Assembly: GCA_913776245.1 (NCBI GenBank)
Contig: CAJYLO010000007.1
Span: 186,001-250,000 of the forward strand
Reading direction: 5' to 3'
DNA: 64,000 bases
Source of the DNA: an uncultured Chryseobacterium sp.
GTDB lineage: Bacteria; Bacteroidota; Bacteroidia; Flavobacteriales; Weeksellaceae
Shown: positions 53,432-61,973 of the stretch, piece after piece
Numbering within the stretch: position 1 is the stretch's first letter
Layout: each line of letters begins with the position of its first letter
Notes under the pieces: model-generated
Databases searched by the model: none
Seen by the model: the letters and a program-made list of their open reading frames with translations, nothing else
What the model was told of the DNA's origin: nothing
Translations under genes and position numbers: made by a program

Positions 53432-54460
53432 ATGATTCCAAAAACAATGAAAGCGGCAGTGGTACAAGGATACGGCGAGCCATTGAAAATTATGGAAGTT
53501 CCGGTAAGAGAACCCGGACGTTATGAAGTATTAGTAAAAGTAATGGCCTGTGGTGTTTGCCACACCGATTTACACGCTGTAGACGGTGACTGGCCGGCAA
53601 AGCCAAAAATGCCTCTGATTCCAGGCCACGAAGGTGTAGGGATTGTGGTAGCTTGCGGCCCGGAAGCGATGGTGAAAGAGGGCGATGCAGTTGGCGTTCC
53701 GTGGTTGTATTCGGCGTGTGGATGCTGCGATTATTGTATCACGGGATGGGAAACATTGTGTGAAGCGCAGAAAAACGGCGGTTATAGCGTAGATGGCGGC
53801 TTCGCGGAATATGTGATTGCAGATTCCAGATATGTAGGACATCTAAAGGATAATGTAAACTTCCTTGAGATTGCGCCTATTCTTTGTGCCGGTGTTACAG
53901 TTTATAAAGGTCTGAAAGAAACTGAAACAAAACCGGGCGAATGGGTGGCCATTTCCGGAATCGGCGGATTGGGACACGTGGCGGTGCAGTATGCAAAAGC
54001 AATGGGAATGCATGTTGCGGCAATTGATGTAGCAGATGATAAATTGCAACTGGCCAAAAAACTAGGTGCAGACCTGGTGGTGAATGCCAAAGAAACCGAC
54101 CCGGGAGAATATCTTCACAAAGAAGTCGGAGGGATGCACGGTGCCTTGATTACCGCTGTCTCTCCGATTGCTTTTAAGCAAGGGATCGATGTTCTGAGAA
54201 GAAAAGGAACTATTGCACTCAATGGCCTTCCGCCAGGTTCTTTCCCGTTACCGATTTTTGATACGGTTCTTAAAAGGATTACCGTTAGAGGTTCTATTGT
54301 AGGAACCAGAAAAGACCTTCAGGAAGCACTTGATTTTGCAAACGAAGGTTTGGTGAAAGCAACCGTAACCTCTGCAAAGCTGGAAGATATCAATGAGGTA
54401 TTTGACAAGATGAAGGCAGGTCAGATCGATGGACGTATCGTTCTGGACATTGCCGGATAA
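53432..54460 (+). CDS. adhP: Zinc-dependent alcohol dehydrogenase AdhP
   Basis: This 342-residue medium-chain dehydrogenase has catalytic zinc ligands Cys43 (CGVCHTDLH), His66 and Glu67 (PGHEGVG). The structural zinc loop is [17 protein letters not shown] (about 95-110), with an extra Cys at 98. The nucleotide site is [20 protein letters not shown]. It oxidises ethanol and other primary alcohols to aldehydes, or the reverse, with NAD. It follows the aldehyde dehydrogenase gene across a repeat-filled gap and ends at a strong terminator. Confidence 0.95.
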   Translation: MIPKTMKAAVVQGYGEPLKIMEVPVREPGRYEVLVKVMACGVCHTDLHAVDGDWPAKPKMPLIPGHEGVGIVVACGPEAMVKEGDAVGVPWLYSACGCCDYCITGWETLCEAQKNGGYSVDGGFAEYVIADSRYVGHLKDNVNFLEIAPILCAGVTVYKGLKETETKPGEWVAISGIGGLGHVAVQYAKAMGMHVAAIDVADDKLQLAKKLGADLVVNAKETDPGEYLHKEVGGMHGALITAVSPIAFKQGIDVLRRKGTIALNGLPPGSFPLPIFDTVLKRITVRGSIVGTRKDLQEALDFANEGLVKATVTSAKLEDINEVFDKMKAGQIDGRIVLDIAG

Positions 54461-54490
54461 AGTTAGTTTATTGTAATTTGTGTTTTCAGG

Positions 54491-54515
54491 CCCGGCAAAT
54501 GTTTGCCGGGTTTTT
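54491..54515 (+). terminator. Intrinsic terminator after adhP
   Basis: CCCGGCAAA-TG-TTTGCCGGG perfect stem followed by TTTTT. Confidence 0.92.
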
Positions 54516-54706
54516 AATTAATTTTAAAAGTAATGTTTTTATAATCGCAAAGGTGCAGAAATGGTTAACTTATTGATGTTTTTAAGTCGCAAAGTATAGA
54601 GCCTTGGGATATAATAAATCTTCGGTTTTTGCGACTTGAAACAGTTTAATAGAAAATTAAGTTGCGCTTTGCGTTCAAATTAATAATTAAGAAAAATAGA
54701 AAAAAT

Positions 54707-55096
54707 ATGGAAACCAAAGACAAAGTCTCAAGACTTTCCGTTACGGAAAAAGCGCTGGAAGTCATCTGGGAACTGGAGAAAAAACACGGCGGGCTGATGT
54801 TTTACCAGGCCGGGGGCTGCTGTGAGGGAACCCAGCCGCAATGTTTTGAGAAAAACGGCTATTTTCCAAGGATGAATGACGCGATGATCGGCACCATCAA
54901 CGGTCACGAGTTCTGGATAGACCGCGACCTCTTCGAATATTGGCAATATTCCCACTTTACATTGGATGTTCTGGACGGCTGGGGACCTGGCGGATTTTCT
55001 CTGGAAACGCCTTTAGGCAAAACCTTCAAAGTTCATTACAGATTATTTACACCGGAAGAATTGCAGAATCTGGAACCGGTGAAACGGAGTGAGTAG
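54707..55096 (+). CDS. DUF779 family protein
   Basis: This 129-residue protein starts at METKDKVSRLSVTEKALEVI. The frame opens earlier at a TTG at 54662 but those codons do not fit the family. The cysteine-rich block YQAGGCCEGTQPQCF (about 32-46) is the DUF779 hallmark and could bind metal, followed by HEFWIDRDLFEYWQYSHFTL and GPGGFSLETPLGKTFKVHY. DUF779 genes are commonly found beside acetaldehyde and alcohol dehydrogenases, as here. The function is unknown. It has its own short upstream region after the adhP terminator. Confidence 0.9.
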   Translation: METKDKVSRLSVTEKALEVIWELEKKHGGLMFYQAGGCCEGTQPQCFEKNGYFPRMNDAMIGTINGHEFWIDRDLFEYWQYSHFTLDVLDGWGPGGFSLETPLGKTFKVHYRLFTPEELQNLEPVKRSE

Positions 55097-55103
55097 TTTT
55101 AAG

Positions 55104-55136
55104 AAACCTCACAGGTTTTAAAAACCTGTGAGGTTT
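55104..55136. repeat. 33-bp perfect palindrome, identical copy at 8590-8622
   Basis: AAACCTCACAGGTTTT and its exact complement flank one A. It starts seven bases after the DUF779 stop, where it could also act as a terminator. Confidence 0.75.
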
Positions 55137-55196
55137 TGTTCGGAGGAAAAAAGATATAGTAGATAGCGGGAAATGCCTTCAAAAAATCTATACTGC

Positions 55197-56402
55197 TTAG
55201 GCTTTCACAAACTTCGAGACAATCATAGAAGCCAGAATGTTCCCCACGGAATTAAGAACCGTTGCCAAAGGATCTACCAGAGTCCCGATAATGATAACCG
55301 CCGGAACCACATCAGTTGGTATTTTGTAAACTGAGATCATCAGCATCTCGCCGATATAACCGCCATTCGGGATTCCGCCGGCAACGGCACTTACGAAAAC
55401 CGTGATTCCCAGAGCAATTATGAGGTTTATCGGTTCAAAGAAGTTCCAGCCGAGTAGTTGGAAAGCGACATAAATCTTGATAATTGAAGAAATGGAGGAG
55501 CCGTTTTTGTGAATCGTGGTTCCAATTGGGATCACCACATTGGCAATTGATGGAGGAACGCCCATTCGCTTGGCAGCCTCTATAGCAACGGGCATTGTGG
55601 CCAGACTGCTGCAAGTGCTGATGGCTGTTGCAGTTGGCAAAAGGCTTTCCTTCCAAAATGCTTTTACGCCATTTCCTGATTTCCAGATGAAAGCATAAAG
55701 ACTGAAAAATATGATGAAATAAATCGTTCCCGTAATATAATACAGTCCCAAAGGTTTGGCGTAAAATCCAAATAGCTGAGGTCCGATGGTTCCGACTTGG
55801 TAGGCGAAATAAGCGCCTAATCCAATCGGGGCTACTTTCATGATTAATAATAAAAGCTGTTTCATTACTTCGTTGCCGGAAAGGATGAAGTTTTGGAATG
55901 CTTTTCCCGTTTCGCGAGATTTTCTGATAGAGATCCCGACTAAAAAAGAAAATACCAATAACGCAAGCATATTCTGTCTCGAAAATAAATGATAAAACTC
56001 GTTGACGGTGAAGAAACCGACAATCTGGTCGTTGATGCTAACATTATTCTGAATATTTTCTGCAATGGTTTCGCTAATGTTTTTAGGCGTTTCGGTGGGG
56101 AAAACGTAAACCATTATAATGCAAAATGTAGCGGAGATCAGAATGAAACTCAGGAAAGTCAAAACCATTGTTCCGATAATTTTACCCAGTTGATTTTGTT
56201 GCTCAATCCCGGAAATGGCGAAAACTATCGCAAAAAATACCAACGGAATTACCGTAACAAAAAGGAGATTGAGAAAAATATCGCCAACGGGTTTCAGGTA
56301 GATCACAAAATCAGGTGCGAAAATCCCGACAAGACTCCCAATGAAAATCCCGATGAGAAGCAGAAGTATGTTGCTGTAGTTATTCCAGAAAGATGATTTC
56401 AT
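55197..56402 (-). CDS. Dicarboxylate/amino acid:cation symporter (DAACS family)
   Basis: This 401-residue protein has about eight membrane helices and the two re-entrant loops of the GltPh family. The serine-rich loop is TAISTCSSLATMPVAIEA, the substrate helix IPIGTTIHKNGSSISS (equivalent to the NMDGT region of glutamate symporters) and the later loop GIPNGGYIGEML. GTLVDPLATVLNSVGN holds the Asp and Asn that bind substrate and cation. It imports glutamate, aspartate, C4-dicarboxylate or neutral amino acids with Na+ or H+. Confidence 0.93.
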   Translation of the reverse strand: MKSSFWNNYSNILLLLIGIFIGSLVGIFAPDFVIYLKPVGDIFLNLLFVTVIPLVFFAIVFAISGIEQQNQLGKIIGTMVLTFLSFILISATFCIIMVYVFPTETPKNISETIAENIQNNVSINDQIVGFFTVNEFYHLFSRQNMLALLVFSFLVGISIRKSRETGKAFQNFILSGNEVMKQLLLLIMKVAPIGLGAYFAYQVGTIGPQLFGFYAKPLGLYYITGTIYFIIFFSLYAFIWKSGNGVKAFWKESLLPTATAISTCSSLATMPVAIEAAKRMGVPPSIANVVIPIGTTIHKNGSSISSIIKIYVAFQLLGWNFFEPINLIIALGITVFVSAVAGGIPNGGYIGEMLMISVYKIPTDVVPAVIIIGTLVDPLATVLNSVGNILASMIVSKFVKA

Positions 56403-56432
56403 TCCTCAATTTTAATCAAAGATAATTAATTC

Positions 56433-56497
56433 TTAACCACAAAAGAAACAAAAGAAAGTGAAGGCGGATAAAACCTTTCGTGACTTTTGTGGGTTAA
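56433..56497. repeat. Short inverted-repeat element between divergent genes
   Basis: TTAACCACAAAAG (56433-56445) and CTTTTGTGGGTTAA (56484-56497) are inverted ends with one extra G. The CACAAAG-type ends resemble the elements at 1334 and 13471. Confidence 0.55.
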
Positions 56498-56551
56498 CAA
56501 AAACTTTTTATTTTGACTTAAGTAATAGAATTATTCCCGAAATTTGTCTCT

Positions 56552-57802
56552 ATGAAAACAGCAGTTCTGATTACTATTGGCGACGAAATCCTTTCGGGAA
56601 ATACCGTGGACACCAATTCCAATTTTATAGCAACGCAGCTCAAAGAAATCGGAATTAAGGTTCTTTCAATTTTCACGATTCCTGATGAGGAACAAGCGAT
56701 TGTTTCCGCTTTAGGAAAAGCATTTGAAATGGCAGATGTGGTTTTCACCACCGGCGGATTAGGTCCAACGAAAGATGATATCACCAAAAAAGCCTACGTC
56801 AATTTCTTTGAGGATGAAATGATCTTCTCTGACCAGATCTATGAACATCTGCGGGTTTACCTCGAAAAAAGAAACCGACTCTGGATATTGGAACATAACA
56901 AAGACCAGGCAATGGTTCTGTCCAAAGCAAAGATTTTTCTCAACTATTTCGGGACTGCGCCTTGTATGATTTTAGAGAAAAATGGAACGTATTGTTTCAG
57001 TTTGCCGGGTGTTCCGTACGAAGTGAAACCTTTGGTGAAAGACCAAATCATTCCTTTTCTGAAAGAAAAATTATCGCTTGACCATATCGTGACCAGAATT
57101 GTTTCTGTGGTTGATATTCCGGAAAGTATTTTGTCAGAAACGATTGAAGAATGGGAACTGGCTTTACCAAAACACATCAGTTTATCCTATCTGCCAGTTG
57201 GAACAAGAGTTAAATTGAGATTGACAGCTTCCGGAACTTCTCAGGAATTACTGAATGCAGAACTAGAAAACGAAATCACAAAATTATTTCCTTTAATCGG
57301 AGAAAATATCATCGCGACTCAGGAAGATAAAATTGAGAAAATTCTCGGCGAAATATTAATAGATAAAAAACTGACAATCTCCGTTGCGGAAAGCTGTACA
57401 GGCGGCGAATTGGCTCATCTGATTACATCGGTTTCCGGCAGTTCCGGTTATTTCCTGGGAAGCGTTGTGACCTATGCCACGCAAAAGAAAATAGACCTTT
57501 TGAAAGTCAATCCGAATACGGTTGAAGAATTTACCGTTGTGAGCGAGCAGGTCGCTACTGAAATGGCGATAGGCTGTCAGAACTTATTCAAAACAGATAT
57601 TTCGGTTTCAACCACAGGCGTTGCCGGTCCTTCAAAAGGCGAAGACGGAAAAGATGTGGGAACCGTTTTTTATACGATCAGAATAGGAGATGAGGAAGTA
57701 ACCTCAAAGTTATTTCTTCCGCACTTGGAAAGACTAGATTTTATGCATTTCGTTTCGCAAAAAGTTATTCAGGACATTGTTTCTTTGCTCATCAAAAAAT
57801 AA
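56552..57802 (+). CDS. cinA: CinA family protein (competence/damage-inducible, NMN amidohydrolase domain)
   Basis: This 416-residue protein has an N-terminal MoaB/MogA-like domain (AVLITIGDEILSGNTVDTNS, TTGGLGPTKDDIT) of the COG1058 type and a C-terminal PncC-like domain (SVAESCTGGELAHLITSVSG, VSTTGVAGPSKGEDGKDVG). The C-terminal domain deamidates nicotinamide mononucleotide, and the N-terminal one is an ADP-ribose pyrophosphatase in studied homologues. It is full length. A perfect bidirectional terminator follows the stop codon. Confidence 0.95.
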   Translation: MKTAVLITIGDEILSGNTVDTNSNFIATQLKEIGIKVLSIFTIPDEEQAIVSALGKAFEMADVVFTTGGLGPTKDDITKKAYVNFFEDEMIFSDQIYEHLRVYLEKRNRLWILEHNKDQAMVLSKAKIFLNYFGTAPCMILEKNGTYCFSLPGVPYEVKPLVKDQIIPFLKEKLSLDHIVTRIVSVVDIPESILSETIEEWELALPKHISLSYLPVGTRVKLRLTASGTSQELLNAELENEITKLFPLIGENIIATQEDKIEKILGEILIDKKLTISVAESCTGGELAHLITSVSGSSGYFLGSVVTYATQKKIDLLKVNPNTVEEFTVVSEQVATEMAIGCQNLFKTDISVSTTGVAGPSKGEDGKDVGTVFYTIRIGDEEVTSKLFLPHLERLDFMHFVSQKVIQDIVSLLIKK

Positions 57803-57831
57803 AAAAAGACAGCTAAAAAGCTGTCTTTTTT
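57802..57831. terminator. Bidirectional terminator after cinA
   Basis: AAAAAAGACAGCT and AGCTGTCTTTTTT form a perfect stem between convergent genes. Confidence 0.92.
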
Positions 57832-57846
57832 GGTGTCTAAGTTTAT

Positions 57847-58590
57847 TTATTTCAGAATTTCTTTCAGGAACATTAACGTATGATTCCACGCCCGTTTTGC
57901 CATAACTTCGTTGTAATCCGGCGCTTCCGGGTTGGTGAAAGTGTGTGTGGTGTTGGCATAAGTAATGATTTGCCAGTCTGCTTTACCATCATTCATTTCC
58001 TTCACTAATGATTGATAATGCTCAGGTCTCACGCTTGTATCATTCGCCGGATGTTCAACCAGGATTTTTGTACTGATGGAATTATTAGGTCTTTCAGAAT
58101 CTTTTGCTAATCCACCGTGTATAGATACAACCCCAACAACGGGTAAATTACCTCTCGCAGCTTCCAAAGCGCCGGTTCCGCCGAAACAATAGCCGATTAC
58201 TGCAATTTTATCGGAAATGGCACCGGATTTTTTCAGTTCTTCCAAGGCCAGAGCAATTCTTTTTTGATACAGAGCAAAATCTTTTTTATAGGTATTGGCA
58301 AGTCTGGCTGCATTTTCATTACCAGCAGGAAGATTGCCTTCGCCATAGATATCTGCTAAGAAAGCAATGTAACCTTGTTTTTCCAGTTCCAATGCAGCAT
58401 TTTTTGCTTCATTGTCGATACCTTTCCAAGCAGGTAAAATCAGAACTCCGGGAAGTTTTTTCCCGGCATTGGAGGTTACCATTCCCAATAATTTTTGTTC
58501 ACCGTCTTTGTAAGAAACAGACTTTAATTTTTGAGCAAATCCGGCTTGTAAACCAAGGATCACTGCTAATAATGTCAATGTAATTTTCAT
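57847..58590 (-). CDS. Dienelactone hydrolase family protein (exported)
   Basis: This 247-residue alpha/beta hydrolase has a signal peptide (MKITLTLLAVILGLQAGFAQ). The nucleophile is a cysteine, in GYCFGGTGALEAA, as in dienelactone hydrolases. The Asp lies in EHPANDTSVRPEHY and the His in TTHTFTNP. The substrate is unknown. It begins four bases after the MFS gene stop and is the third gene of a leftward operon with an alpha/beta hydrolase and an MFS exporter. Confidence 0.88.
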   Translation of the reverse strand: MKITLTLLAVILGLQAGFAQKLKSVSYKDGEQKLLGMVTSNAGKKLPGVLILPAWKGIDNEAKNAALELEKQGYIAFLADIYGEGNLPAGNENAARLANTYKKDFALYQKRIALALEELKKSGAISDKIAVIGYCFGGTGALEAARGNLPVVGVVSIHGGLAKDSERPNNSISTKILVEHPANDTSVRPEHYQSLVKEMNDGKADWQIITYANTTHTFTNPEAPDYNEVMAKRAWNHTLMFLKEILK

Positions 58591-58594
58591 AATT

Positions 58595-59782
58595 TTATTT
58601 ATTGGATTTTATAGTCTTGATTACGTTCATCAAAAATACGAATAAACTGAAAATGACCAACTGCATTCCGACATAATACCAGCCGCCGAGTTCCCAGCAC
58701 TTCAGTCCAATAAAGGTACCGATAGCGCCGCCTGCGAAATAAGAAGTCATATAAATTGTGTTGATTCGGCTGTTTGCTTTTTGGTCTAATCTGTAAATCA
58801 GTGCCACATTCGTCACCTGTATCGACTGAACACCAACATCAATGCAAATCACGGCTAGGATAATTGACATTAAGTAGGTGGGAAACAGAAAAATGACCGC
58901 GGAGCCAAACAATAATACAATGCTTGCAATCAGCTGCGTTTTGCTCGAACCACCTTTATCACTTGCTTTTCCGATCATTGGTGCAACCAGAGCTCCCGCA
59001 ATGCCCAGCATTCCGAAAAGTCCGATGGTATCAGAACTATAATTGTAAGGCTTTTCTACCAGTAAAAAAGTCAATGTGGTCCAGAATGAGCAGAATATCG
59101 AGAATGCAATGCCTCCCATTACTGCATATAATCTAAGTTGTGGAAATCGTTTTAACTGATAAAATGAGGATGAAATCAATTTAAGATAAGAATCACTGAA
59201 GCTTGGTTTGACGCTCGGTAATTTGAAATAAACGAAAGCCAAAGACAAAATCGTGAATCCTGCGGAAATATAATACACCATTTTCCAGTTGCTCCATTCG
59301 GAAATATAACCGCTGAAAACCCTCGCCATCAAGATACCGACCAAAATTCCGGTGAAGATAATCCCGACGTTTTTTCCTTTTTCATTGCCCGATAATTCGG
59401 CAGCCATTGGTAAGATAACCTGTGCTGCAACAGCAGTCAAACCTAATAATAAACTGAATAAAAAAATGAAATAGTAATTGGAAACGATTCCTATTCCTGC
59501 TAGAATACAGAATAATATGGCCAGTAAAATCAGGATCAGTTTTTTGCGGTTGACTTTATCGCCGAGTGGAACCAAGGTCAATAATCCTGCACCATAACCG
59601 ACTTGTCCCAGCCCAACCATAATGCCCATTTTACTTTCAGAAATTCCGAATGTCTCTGCAATCTGATGCAGAATCGGCTGTGCATAATAGATATTGGAAA
59701 CACAGATCCCGGCTACGACAGCCATTCCGAGAACCTGTGATTTGGAAAGTTGAGATTTTGAGTTTAAAGAAATGTCGCTCAT
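58595..59782 (-). CDS. MFS transporter
   Basis: This 395-residue protein has twelve predicted helices. The loop 2-3 motif is LVPLGDKVNRKKLILILL and the equivalent in the second half is GKASDKGGSSKTQL. Its N-terminal region (GICVSNIYYAQPILHQIAETF) matches the YbjJ/YfmO-like drug-efflux branch. Its start codon overlaps the preceding hydrolase stop (TAATG), indicating coupled translation. The substrate is unknown. Confidence 0.92.
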   Translation of the reverse strand: MSDISLNSKSQLSKSQVLGMAVVAGICVSNIYYAQPILHQIAETFGISESKMGIMVGLGQVGYGAGLLTLVPLGDKVNRKKLILILLAILFCILAGIGIVSNYYFIFLFSLLLGLTAVAAQVILPMAAELSGNEKGKNVGIIFTGILVGILMARVFSGYISEWSNWKMVYYISAGFTILSLAFVYFKLPSVKPSFSDSYLKLISSSFYQLKRFPQLRLYAVMGGIAFSIFCSFWTTLTFLLVEKPYNYSSDTIGLFGMLGIAGALVAPMIGKASDKGGSSKTQLIASIVLLFGSAVIFLFPTYLMSIILAVICIDVGVQSIQVTNVALIYRLDQKANSRINTIYMTSYFAGGAIGTFIGLKCWELGGWYYVGMQLVIFSLFVFLMNVIKTIKSNK

Positions 59783-60774
59783 TATTTTAGAAATTCTTTG
59801 AGAGGTTGGATGAATTGGTCAAAAACTTCGATATGCGGCAGATGCCCGACATTCTCTATTTCTACCAATGTTGAACCTTTTATTTTTTGTTGAGTCGCTT
59901 TGCCAAGTAAGTCATATCGTCCCATTGATTCAGCCACTTTTTTATCCTTCACGCTGGCTTTTCCAATCGCTGTTCTGTCTCTTGTTCCGATGATTATAAG
60001 CGTGGGAACATTCAGGTTTTGAAATTCATAAGCCACAGGTTGCGTGAAGATCATATCCGAAGTTTTGGCATTCACAAGTGCGACTTTTGGATAATCCGGC
60101 GATTTGGTCCAGCCCGTTAAAAGATAAACCCATTCGTCATATTCGGGTTTCCATTTGTTGTCGTAATAAAATCCGTTTTGATATTTTTTGGTGGATTCGT
60201 AATCGGCTTTCAGTTCGGTTTCGTAATTTTTATCGATAGAAGTGTAAGGCGCTACCAGCTTCCAGTCTTCCAGCCCGATTGGATTTTCCAGGATTAATTT
60301 TTCAACGGTTTCAGGATACATCAAAGCAAATCTTGTCGCCAGCATTCCGCCCATCGAATGTCCGAGGAGATAGATTTTATCGATTTTCAATTCATCCAAA
60401 ACAGCCTTCGTATTTTGAGCCAATTGCTGGAAGGTGAACTGATATTCCATTGGCTTTGATGATTTACCAAATCCGATTTGGTCTGGAACAATTACCCGAT
60501 AACCTTCTTTGGTCAGAGCCTGAATCGTGGTTTTCCAGTAAGCACCATTGAAGTTTTTCCCGTGAAGCAGAACAACCGTTTTCCTGTTAGGTTTTTCTGG
60601 TTGGATGTCCATATAAGCCATTTTCAGATCCTGGTTCTGGCTTTTGAAATTCAGAAAATGAACGTCATAAGGATAATCATAATTCGTCAGCATAATATCC
60701 AGAACCGGACGTTTTTCCTGACTTAGTAAAAGAGCTGAAATAATTAGGAATGAGAGCGTGAAAAACTTTTTCAT
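59782..60774 (-). CDS. Exported alpha/beta hydrolase
   Basis: I chose the ATG at 60774, which gives a signal peptide (MKKFFTLSFLIISALLLSQ). The frame extends to 60840 but without a signal-like start. The 330-residue protein shows the alpha/beta hydrolase fold: HGKNFNGAYWK (oxyanion loop), nucleophile Ser in GHSMGGMLATRFAL, Asp in IIGTRDRTAIGK and His in VGHLPHIE. It probably acts in the periplasm on esters, amides or epoxides. It is first in the three-gene operon with the MFS and dienelactone hydrolase genes. Confidence 0.9.
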   Translation of the reverse strand: MKKFFTLSFLIISALLLSQEKRPVLDIMLTNYDYPYDVHFLNFKSQNQDLKMAYMDIQPEKPNRKTVVLLHGKNFNGAYWKTTIQALTKEGYRVIVPDQIGFGKSSKPMEYQFTFQQLAQNTKAVLDELKIDKIYLLGHSMGGMLATRFALMYPETVEKLILENPIGLEDWKLVAPYTSIDKNYETELKADYESTKKYQNGFYYDNKWKPEYDEWVYLLTGWTKSPDYPKVALVNAKTSDMIFTQPVAYEFQNLNVPTLIIIGTRDRTAIGKASVKDKKVAESMGRYDLLGKATQQKIKGSTLVEIENVGHLPHIEVFDQFIQPLKEFLK

Positions 60775-60852
60775 AGAGCAATAATAAAGCTTTTCTGCAA
60801 CAATAATGATGCCTTGCAGATTGATTAATCCATTACGCATGATTCATAGAAT

Positions 60853-61416
60853 CTAACTCAAGGCTTCAATACATTGTTCCCGGATTTTCCATAGTTCTTC
60901 CAGCGGATATTGGATTCGAGGATTTTCCGCGAGCCATTTCCGCAGATAGTTTTTATGAAATTCGATTTTGAATTGGCTGATTTGATGAGGCTGTATTTCT
61001 GTTTCTTCCAGAAGATCATCAATAAAATCAATCTCTGACGAATGCTTTTTTGTGAAATCCAGAATCTGATTGTTGAATTTCAGATAATTATGCGCTTCCG
61101 GAATGCAATCAACATTATACGCTTCTAAAACCGGTTTAATCTTTGGCGTATTGTTTCCATTCATTCGGAAGATTCCAAGGATCAGTTTAAAATCCGGCTG
61201 ATTATTGTCTTCTGCCAATGTTTTCAGAAGAGCGTGCTTTGTGCTGCAGGTTCCGCATTCATCAATGAAAACTGTATTGAGATTATCTTTATTGAGGTTT
61301 CTGCGGTAAGGTAAGTTTCGGACAAATTCTGAAGCTGAATGAAAATCAGAACAATGATTTTTCAGGAACAATTGCGAGATTTCGCTATTAGAATGGATTT
61401 TAAAATTGCAACTCAT
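60853..61416 (-). CDS. Conserved hypothetical protein, transglutaminase-like signature
   Basis: This 187-residue soluble protein has no signal peptide. The block IDECGTCSTKHALLKTLAED (about 51-70) resembles the catalytic Cys helix of transglutaminase-like cysteine proteins. Possible His and Asp partners are in PEAHNYLKFNNQILDFT, about 50 residues later, which is the normal order (Cys, His, Asp). That fold assignment is inference and I do not recognise a named family. It lies on the same strand upstream of the hydrolase operon, separated by 78 bp. Confidence 0.6.
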   Translation of the reverse strand: MSCNFKIHSNSEISQLFLKNHCSDFHSASEFVRNLPYRRNLNKDNLNTVFIDECGTCSTKHALLKTLAEDNNQPDFKLILGIFRMNGNNTPKIKPVLEAYNVDCIPEAHNYLKFNNQILDFTKKHSSEIDFIDDLLEETEIQPHQISQFKIEFHKNYLRKWLAENPRIQYPLEELWKIREQCIEALS

Positions 61417-61421
61417 TTTTT

Positions 61422-61553
61422 AAACACTTAAGATTTATCAGATTTGAAGATATTAAGTAAACCTTAGAACACGCAAGTCGAAAATCTTCGATTTTTAATC
61501 TCAAGTGAACTTAATTTTCAATTAGATAAAATTCTCAAGTAACTTAAGTGTTT
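61422..61553. repeat. AT-rich inverted-repeat element
   Basis: AAACACTTAAG (61422-61432) and CTTAAGTGTTT (61543-61553) are perfect 11-bp inverted ends around about 110 bp of non-coding sequence. The size is like the elements at 1334 and 13471 and the ends share the CACTTAAG word seen in the 27816/28665 palindromes. Confidence 0.6.
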
Positions 61554-61559
61554 CCAAAA

Positions 61560-61973
61560 TTACTTCTTAGACTTCATCGCCTTCACTTTCGAAACAGTAT
61601 CATCTTTCAATAACTGTTGATATTCCTCCGACTCAACAGGAATCAATTTGACTTTAGAATCCTGATTATGAAAAATCCCAAACCCATTCTTCTTGGCCAA
61701 GGGCGACGTGCGCAAACAAGCCTGACCTTTGGAGAAAAACTTCTGTTTCTCTTCCTCCAATTCTGAAGGCGAAATATCGTTGCGTTCGGCAAAGATTTCG
61801 AACAGCAATTCGTCGGAAGTATATTTCAGAGGATGTTTGGAAAGTTTCTCGTATTGATAATGGGCAATCGTCTTTTTATCATTTTTCACCACCGGAATCA
61901 CCGATACAGAAACCGGAGAATCTTCTGCGATTTCTATCAATGTGTTGGTGTAATTGGTGGTGTGGGTTTTCAT
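61560..61973 (-). CDS. DUF6157 family protein
   Basis: This 137-residue protein starts MKTHTTNYTNTLIEIAEDSP. The body includes KYTSDELLFEIFAERNDISP, FFSKGQACLRTSPLAKKNGFG and VESEEYQQLL, which match DUF6157 as I know it. Its ATG shares one base with the stop of the upstream sodium:solute symporter (TGATG), so the two are translationally coupled. The function of the family is unknown. The coupling hints at a link to the transported solute. Confidence 0.85.
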   Translation of the reverse strand: MKTHTTNYTNTLIEIAEDSPVSVSVIPVVKNDKKTIAHYQYEKLSKHPLKYTSDELLFEIFAERNDISPSELEEEKQKFFSKGQACLRTSPLAKKNGFGIFHNQDSKVKLIPVESEEYQQLLKDDTVSKVKAMKSKK

